DNA of 64,000 nt from Paramecium octaurelia (lineage: Eukaryota > Ciliophora > Oligohymenophorea > Peniculida > Parameciidae): NCBI GenBank assembly GCA_905182995.1, contig CAJJDP010000006.1, positions 315,163 through 379,162 on the forward strand. Direction: 5' to 3'. Positions 57,256 through 64,000 of the stretch are shown here, one piece after another; the first letter of the stretch is position 1; each line of letters starts with the position of its first letter. The notes under the pieces were generated by a model. That model searched no databases and was not told the origin of the DNA. It was given only the letters and a program-made list of their open reading frames with translations. The translations under genes and the position numbers were made by a program.

Positions 57256-58109
57256 TCAAGAATAAATAATTTGATATCGATTTTGTTCACCAAGGTAATT
57301 TCTCTTAATGAAACTATAGAAACGATTCTTAACATGATTTTCCTTGAATATTTAATGAAATTTAATTACAGGTCTTCCAACAAGTAAATTAGAGATTTTT
57401 GTCCATTTGGGTCCATGATTGACAAAGTAATCTAAAACCAACATGTCCTCTTCATAAGTCCACGGCTCTTTGTTGATTGATTGATCCAGTTTATTAATAT
57501 AACGATCACGAGCCTGTTTTCCTGTGATGTTTCCAAGGACTATAAAATTGAATGCAATTAATAATTACTTTTGGCTATTTTCATCCATTATCTGCCAAAT
57601 TGATGAACTAATAATTTTAATTGGTCATCTTGCTGTTAGCTCCATATATGCTTTGTCTATTTAATTAATAAATTAAAGATATTACTTCTTTTGGCGGATT
57701 GATTCTTCTCCACCTCTATTGACATTGAGATGCATTTCTTTAAGGCATATTTTTAACAATTTCATTCCATTTTCCTTGATAGTAATTAAATAGATATGTT
57801 AATCTTTAATCCTCTTCATCATTCCAAATTTTCTATTTTCTTTTATTGATTTCCTAATTCTACTGATTAGAATTAGTGTCTTCCTCTTTAATCTTCAATG
57901 CAAGCTCAGAAACTTCAGCTTGGCATTTAAGGATTGGTTCCTCGGTAAAAAAGGACACTATTTAGTAAAATAAAGAAAAATTTGGTACAATGAAAATTGG
58001 ATTCAAAATCAGAAAATGGTTCCAAATCCAATGTGGCCGGAGAGTGCAGATCTTCTTCAGATATCTCTTTCTCTGAGCAAATTGAGTCGTGAATGATATT
58101 TTAAAACAT
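57256..58109 (-). CDS. Myb-repeat DNA-binding protein
   Basis: 245 residues after removing four introns (31, 29, 29 and 27 nt). Three Myb-type units: 'IWNDEEDQRLTYLFNYYQGK' + 'WNEIVKNMPQRNASQCQQRW', 'KHIWSQQQDDQLKLLVHQFG' + 'RQWMKIAKILGNITGKQARD', and 'EPWTYEEDMLVLDYFVNHGP' + 'KWTKISNLLVGRPENHVKNR'. The Trp spacing and recognition helices ('SQCQQRW', 'KQARDRY', 'NHVKNRF') are those of R1R2R3-type Myb proteins. An acidic N-terminal ~50 residues precede them. Splicing of every intron is needed to keep the repeats continuous. The next gene upstream on the strand is another Myb gene. Confidence 0.88.
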
Positions 58110-58646
58110 ATATTTAATTACGTTTATTGCATATTGAAATAGATTAATAAGAATATGTATATAATGCAAATAAACTGAAATTACTAATTAAATTAATTTT
58201 GTTTGTGAAATTTGAACTAATCTAATAAAATAATAGTACTTCTTTGATTCTCATTAAATACGCTATTTATTGAGATTAAATAAGCAGCATTTAACTGAAC
58301 AATTAAAAATTTAAACTATTTTTCATTTTTAATAATTAGATTTTTATTCAACAAAAAATTAAGTATTGACAGATTTATTTTTTAAATCTTTAATAATCCA
58401 ATGAAATAGTGCATCTTATTTAATCTATTATTTTGGACTCTATTGGATAACCAATTTTTTTTGTAGTTTTCAACGTTATAGTAACTATTATATTAAAGGT
58501 TAAAGAGACTAAATATTAGCAACACCTATAGTTACGAAACCATTTGCTAATCAAATATACTAATCATCTAACAACAAAAAAGAATTTAATAATAGAAGAT
58601 CTTTCCTAGATTGAATGTGAGAATATTGTATTTTAAATAAAATATA
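58110..58646. other. Intergenic stretch between tandem Myb genes
   Basis: About 535 bp, AT-rich, with no supported gene. It must contain the promoter of the 57256-58109 gene. Confidence 0.45.
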
Positions 58647-59911
58647 TCATTTGTAACTATAATATTTATTGAAATCAAGATCCACATTTGTTAATTCACT
58701 TAATTATTTGAATAAAATGTAACATGAATCTCTAAGAGAATATTAATAATTTTACATCTTCTCTGAATCTTTGGCAGACAAATTGGGATATACAATACTT
58801 AGATTTTTAGGAGTTCCCTCAGATTCTTAATCTATCTATAATGATAATTACTTGGTGTGCTATTGGAGTATGGAGTTAGGAAATTTAATTATCTTGAAAC
58901 AGGATCTCTTTTAACCAACTTTTCAGGAGTTTTATAATACATAACTTTCCTCTAAACTTATCTTCTTGGAACTCCTTTAATTTGAGTCTCATCCTATCTA
59001 GGTAAGACTTAAAGATCTTCCCATCTATTTTGCATTTTCAATCTTCTTTTCAAAGTGCTATTCCAATGATTTTTAATAGAATTGTCAGTTCTTCCTTTCA
59101 ATAGGCCTGCTATCAATGACCAGCGATTTCCCAGTTTCTTATGAGCCTCAATTATGGTTTAATCTTCTTCATCTGTCCATCTCTCTTTATTTATTTTTGG
59201 ATCTAAATGATTATGAAATCTACATCATTTCTAAATTGAATACCTTTCTCTACATTGTTTGCCAATCCTACCAGGTAAATGTTTTGCAATTTAACTCCAA
59301 TTCTTAGGCCCGCAATTGGTTACTAATTTAACTAAGAGTTCATCTTCTTCTTAAGTCCAAGGACCTTTCACAAGATCGGGATTCAGAACTTTTTACCATC
59401 TGTGTAAACACTAGACGTCTGTTCTATCTTCAAAATAAGAAGCTATTTTCTTCCAATTTTTGGCACCATGTTATGTGACTAATTCTTTCAGTTATTAATC
59501 TTCTTCTTCTGTCCACCATCTATCTAATTAATATCATTTATACCTCTTCTTTATAGTCAAAGGAGGGTCGATATTATTACTATTTAAAAGAGTTTCAACT
59601 TTTGTTTTAATTTCATTTATTTTATTTCTATTCTTCTTTGGGATTATGCTTTCTAATTAGGTATAGTCAAATCTAGGCGATGAAATAGATGGATCTTTAT
59701 CCTCCTTTATTAATTACAGAATGTTAGATTATAAGGTTAGCAATTTCAGTTCTTTGGCAGATGGCTTAGTATTAGCAAGTATAAAGTCCATGTCAATTGG
59801 ATTTTATTGGAGCAGATCTTTCAAAAACGTAATGCACATATTCTTTTCCATCAAAGGCAGAGTAAATCCATTGAGTTCAAATTGAGTTATTAATTGGTGG
59901 GTACCTCTCAT
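58647..59911 (-). CDS. R1R2R3 Myb transcription factor (c-Myb/CDC5-like repeats)
   Basis: 398 residues after introns of 24, 24 and 20 nt. Residues ~115-275 are three canonical Myb repeats: '[20 protein letters not shown]' '[20 protein letters not shown]' '[20 protein letters not shown]' '[20 protein letters not shown]' '[14 protein letters not shown]' '[20 protein letters not shown]' '[20 protein letters not shown]' '[18 protein letters not shown]'. The R2-R3 junction (GKQCRERxHNHLDPxINK) is the hallmark of animal/plant c-Myb-type factors that control cell-cycle genes. The 24-nt intron splits exactly this junction. The N-terminal 110 residues and the C-terminal 110 are less conserved. Confidence 0.93.
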
Positions 59912-61215
59912 TAAACAAATAAAAAAATTAATTAAAAGATAAGAGATTAGTGTTTTTTAACGAATTTGATAAAATTTATTAATAAATATCCAACAATTAA
60001 ATTACCTATCAGACAGCAAAGATTTCTTATATTTATTTTTTATACCCACCTCTCCTCTCTATAAATTTATTTATAGCTTTGAATTTATATATATAATATT
60101 CTAATACTTAAAATGACTCTACTATCATCCTATCATACTTACCTATACAATTTGATAACAGAAAAAACATTTGTTGTTATATCATACCCTTGAATATCAA
60201 AAGGAATTAATATTTTAAAGGCATCTTGCTATAATTAAAATTCCCATAATAAATACATTATAAATTATTTCAAAAATATAAACTCAACTTAATTAAATAA
60301 TCTAATGATGACAATTTCTGATTTTAATGAAAAATGATTAATAAATCGATTAGTCTTTTCTGAAACATAATATATATTCAAGAATATTTTTTATTTGCTG
60401 AATTCGTTGAATCTATTAAGTACCACTCTTTAAGTAATTGAAAACAATAAATAAATTCAGTATTTATAAATAATACTGATTAAATCAGGATAGTTTGAGT
60501 ATTATTAAAAACATATTATGATATTATGAAAGATTAAAATAGAAAACCAATTAATACTTCGAAATATATTCTTTAAAAGAGAAGAGAACTGAGATTTAAT
60601 TAAAACAACTGTATTTTATGATATTGAAATTAAAAAAATAGAATTCTAAATTAAGTACTATTCTTGAATCAACTAAAATAAGCTAAATTTATATCAAAAA
60701 TATTTACAGATATATGTTCAACAATGAAAAGGATTAGAGATTGAAAAAACCCTTATGAATTATTATTAAGTATTTGAGTTGATAAGAAATTAAGTTTATT
60801 TATTATTGATTTGCAAAATTGAATAAATCAAATAAATAACCAAACTAATGGTAGATTTTTGAGTTAATCCAATTTAAATATCTTGAAAGAAAGAGTTTTA
60901 TTGGTGAAATTAAATCTTCTTACCTAGTTAATTAAAAACTGAAAATTTTGATTATTAATGAAGTTTAATTTAATTTGGCTGTGAAAAATTAAGGCAATAT
61001 AAAAGTATAGGACATTTATATCTAAAATATCACTAATATTTTTAGAATCCAAAGAAAACCAAAAATTCCATTGTTTTATAAGATGAATTCACTAAATTTT
61101 ATAATGAAATGAGAGAAGATCTGTTGAAAATAAATCAAATATAGAAATTAATAGAAATTATATCGAATATTCTATAAAATACCTTTTCTATACTTTAATA
61201 AGAAAGCAATAAAAA
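59912..61215. other. Long gap with coding-like plus-strand fragments, no resolvable gene
   Basis: 1.3 kb without a firm gene. Plus-strand frames at 60528-60758 ('KEKRTEIQLKQLYFMILKLK' onward) and from 61046 to about 61235 ('DEFTKFYNEMREDLLKINQI') look like coiled-coil protein, but neither has a proper start and the sequence between them is broken by TGA in all frames. The first 600 bp appear non-coding. This could be the remains of a gene. Confidence 0.35.
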
Positions 61216-62025
61216 TCATAGCATTAGAGCTAAAAGGACAGAAAAGATTGCATTTAAGGCAACTAAAACTCCAAATTTGGTACTATGGCATTCCTTGCAT
61301 TATCCATCAATCCAAGCGTATGATCCTCCTGTATTAATATAACAATTTGAGGAAGTTAGAGCAAATACATCATTTGCTTCAATGCAAGAGTTATCCATCC
61401 ACTTACAAAGGATTTTTGTTCCTATTGATTCAGCACTTACATAAGAGCACATATCAGGAGATGAGTAACTTGAGCATGTTCCTTCCAAGCACGATAAATT
61501 AGTAACCGACCAAGAGCACTTTAAAGAAGTGCAGATAAATTACTCAGTAATCGTAGAGCATTTAGAAATATCCACTGATTGACATGAAGAGGATGAGTAA
61601 GTACACATTTCGTGTTAACTTTGATACAGATCAGAATTGCAAAGCTTTTAGTCGCTGATCTAGCTGCATAAAATTGTACCATTTTAGCATATATATGATC
61701 CATCAGGATTTGGATCTCCAGCAATGCAAGTTGCATCTTTCAATTAACATGAAGAGGCCTAGTTGACCTTGTAATTAGAGCAGGAAGTGAATTATGCACA
61801 TTTTTTTTAAGTGTCATTCCAAGCGCAATCGGAAGCTCTATCGCATTCTGATTCTTCTATGAAGTCGCTACATATTTTATCCTTGCAAGATGTCGACCAT
61901 TTACAATTATATTATTAAGCACATTCAATTGAGGTTTTAAATTCTGAGCATTCACAGAAAGCACTTGTTGAAATAGCTGCAAATGACAAATCCATTAACA
62001 ATAAGATATAGATTATTGCTATCAT
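61216..62025 (-). CDS. Small Cys-rich GPI-type surface antigen
   Basis: An intronless frame of 269 residues. A signal peptide ('MIAIIYILLLMDLSFAA') is followed by Cys-rich units with the Paramecium surface-antigen look: 'CAQQYNCKWSTSCKDKICSD', 'ECDRASDCAWNDTQKKCAQF', 'FICTSLKCSWSVTNLSCLEG', 'LCKWMDNSCIEA', with C-x-W and regular Cys spacing. The C-terminus 'TKFGVLVALNAIFSVLLALML' is hydrophobic without a cytosolic tail, typical of a GPI-anchor signal. It is far smaller than classical immobilization antigens (about 250-300 kDa), so it belongs to the short PSA-domain relatives. Confidence 0.85.
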
Positions 62026-62391
62026 TAAATTATTTAAATTATATTGGCAAGATTTTAAATGATTTTGATTTGAACATTAAATTATTGATGATTTATAAAT
62101 GTGCCAATATATTAAATTTAATATCAAATATATCATTGATTAATATTTGTATAATTGTGTGAAAGTTATGATTATATGAGTAAAGATAAGTAATATTTAT
62201 AAAGTTTCTGATTTTAAAATAAGAAGTATTTAGTAATCTAACTTTGATAAGTAAATTAACTATTAACTTTATCTTAATTTATTGAAGAGTACATTAATTA
62301 TTTTCAATATAATATTCAAAGCAAATAGGCAGATAGAATAAATTAATACTTATTTTTATTTTAAATTATAATTATTATCAATTGAAAAAAT
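62026..62391. promoter_or_regulatory. Divergent intergenic region between two Cys-rich protein genes
   Basis: 366 bp of AT-rich DNA separating the divergent starts of the surface antigen and the large Cys-rich gene; no gene seen. Confidence 0.4.
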
Positions 62392-64000
62392 ATGATTTTA
62401 TTCCTACTAATGTGCTTTCTTAATGTAAAAGACAGTTTAGCAATAAATTGTACTATATTTCATTATAATTAAGGTGATTAGACATGTTTAACTTGTGATT
62501 CAAACGATGAAACTAAATGTCTCACTTGTGATTTGACCACAAGAAAATTATAAGATGGATAATGTATTTGCAAAGATGGGTTTATGGAAATAACATCCTT
62601 AAAATCGCCTTAATGTTTATGTATATAATATGAATTGAAGTTTTAGAGTGTTCTGAAAATTGTATTACATGTGATATTTCAAAAAGAAATTTATGTTTAA
62701 GTTGCGGTGATGAAAATCTCACATTTCGATAATTAGTAAATGGTAATTGTGTTTGCAAATCTGGTTATTAAGCAGTTACATATTAATATGCATGCGAAGT
62801 TGATACTTGGGATAAGAGATTGCTGACATTTAAATTCAAGACTGATACATCTCATCAATATTGGTAGACTGTCAAAAATTTATTCGGAAGTAATGGTAAT
62901 GTTGTTAGCGAGTTGAGTAACCTGATTAAAATTTCATATTTATAGGATACCGCAGCTGATTAATTCACAAAATATTTTTTTGATTTAGAACAAAATTAGA
63001 AGAAATTTTTCTTTAAAAGTGACATTCCTGTTGGTTAGTACTATTAATAACTCGATCAAAATGTTTTTGCTGTGGGATATATCTAACCAAAAGAGACACA
63101 AAGTGTGCTTTGGAAGTTTGGTTAACTTGTTTCAGTCTCATCAACTTCATATTACTACACGAGTCGAGTTTTGGAGAAGTAATGGAATGCAGGAATGTTT
63201 CAATATTATAAGGATTAAGCTGTTTATATTTAGGTGATATTGACTTAAGAGGAAGTTACAGGGTCAGGTACAAGAAGAAGATTCCTAGCTGAAGACTACT
63301 CGATTTATTAGGTGATGTATTTATTTTATATTGGATATATAAAATCAACTTTTTTAAGTGATACAGAATGTGAAAATTTGATGGATGGTTTAATGAATTT
63401 AATAAATGGATGTCAGAAATATTGTGATGATTGTTATTTTTATCAGAATGTACAATAATGCAGGAGCTGCTAATTAAATAGATAAAATTAAAATGGAAAT
63501 TGTTTGTGCGAATATGAGACAACAGATTAATCCCAATGCTATGAACCCTGCAAAGGCGTAGATTGTATAACATGTGCAAATGGTGTTTGCATAACTTGTC
63601 CTGATGGTACACTTCCTCCTTGTAACTCTCCAAATATAAAATGCGATGAGGGGTATTATTAAGAAAATTCATAATGTTTGAAATGCGTAGAGAAATGCAT
63701 TACTTGTACATCTGAAGATGTTTGCACTAAATGTCCTGACACTTATTTTGTAGATGAAGATTTTAAATGCCGTGAATGTTATCCTCCTTGTAGGAATTGT
63801 ACTACATACAATGATTGTTCTAATTGTTTGGCAGGCTTTTATTATAAGGATAAAGTTTGTTATTATTGTAATCTAGATTGCGTAGAATGTTCAGCTGAAA
63901 ATTATTGTAATACTTGTATTATTGGAAAATATAATAACAATTTGGGATAATGTATAGATTGCCCTGTAATTTGCACACGTTGCACAGCGAACGATAATTG
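62392..64000 (+). CDS. Large secreted/membrane Cys-rich (furin/GF-receptor-like repeat) protein, 3' end missing
   Basis: Signal peptide 'MILFLLMCFLNVKDSLA', then C-x2-C-rich units ('CLTCDSNDETKCLTCDLTTR'), a 26-nt intron near 62620 (GTATAT...TTTTAG), more Cys units, a ~200-residue Cys-poor domain ('LLTFKFKTDTSHQYWQTVKN', 'FGQLVSVSSTSYYYTSRVLE'), and then a long run of furin-like repeats ('CVEKCITCTSEDVCTKCPDT', 'CYPPCRNCTTYNDCSNCLAG', 'CNLDCVECSAENYCNTCIIG') that continues past the last base. Ciliates have large families of such proteins, often with C-terminal membrane spans or peptidase domains; what follows here is unknown. TAA/TAG are Gln. Confidence 0.85.

Noticed and set aside
63256-63672. 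138-codon minus-strand frame rich in His and Asn
   Set aside because: Antisense of the Cys-rich plus-strand gene, whose C-x2-C pattern and signal peptide are clear.
1-64000. Bacterial or standard-code eukaryotic origin
   Set aside because: TAA and TAG interrupt nearly every conserved domain and align with Gln positions, genes end only at TGA, and 19-43-nt introns are required. This fits a ciliate macronuclear genome of Paramecium type.
1-64000. tRNA genes, CRISPR arrays, transposons or telomere repeats
   Set aside because: Read through on both strands by eye; no cloverleaf-like GC-rich block with a GGTTCGAATCC-type T-arm, no spaced direct repeats, no transposase frame and no G-rich telomere repeats were seen. 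A tRNA search program would be decisive.

Overview
This window is a gene-dense, AT-rich piece of a ciliate somatic (macronuclear) chromosome, most likely from Paramecium or a close relative. TAA and TAG occur in frame throughout conserved domains, where the aligned residue is Gln, and every convincing gene ends at TGA. Coding regions are interrupted by tiny introns (about 19-43 nt, mostly 22-31 nt) that begin GTA and end AG. For most genes, removing the inferred introns gives an uninterrupted reading frame of the length expected for the family. Intergenic gaps are often only 10-100 bp. I see no prokaryotic operons, tRNA or rRNA genes, CRISPR arrays or intact mobile elements.

Layout, left to right. 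1-7.1 kb: the 3' end of an anoctamin channel/scramblase gene, an FCP1/SCP-type phosphatase, a small unknown, proteasome subunit beta-6, a MYND-finger protein and an RRM protein. 7.7-11.2 kb: a cyclic-nucleotide-domain K+ channel. 11.7-19.7 kb: a RING-CH E3 ligase, a small basic protein, an importin-beta karyopherin, a RAD17-like clamp loader, a small acylated coiled-coil protein and a dual-specificity phosphatase. 20-28.4 kb: a Myb protein, a leucine-rich-repeat protein and three unknowns. 29-37 kb: ITPase, a second SCP-type phosphatase, a zinc-motif protein, a WD40 protein, a second Myb-like protein, an MFS transporter and the Hsp90 cochaperone p23. 37.4-42.2 kb: a bacterial-type S11 D,D-peptidase homologue whose start overlaps the end of a P5-type ATPase. 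42.9-48.8 kb: a leishmanolysin-type metalloprotease with a repeat stalk, a Kelch-BTB protein, two coiled-coil proteins and one gene I could not resolve. 48.9-56.5 kb: a single gene encoding three fused glutathione S-transferases, a glycine-zipper protein, a phospholipid scramblase, a coiled-coil protein, a dynein-light-chain-like protein and a mitochondrial pyruvate carrier. 57.2-64 kb: two tandem Myb genes (one R1R2R3), a small GPI-type Cys-rich surface antigen and a large Cys-rich secreted or membrane protein that runs off the end.

Most genes are unrelated housekeeping or accessory genes packed on both strands, as is usual for such chromosomes. Features that stand out are the triple-GST fusion, the S11 peptidase with all three catalytic motifs, a RAD17 homologue with degenerate ATPase motifs, divergent start codons as little as 11 bp apart, and a high share of introns ending AAG rather than TAG. 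Exon boundaries were inferred by reading-frame continuity and family similarity recalled from memory; nothing was run computationally.
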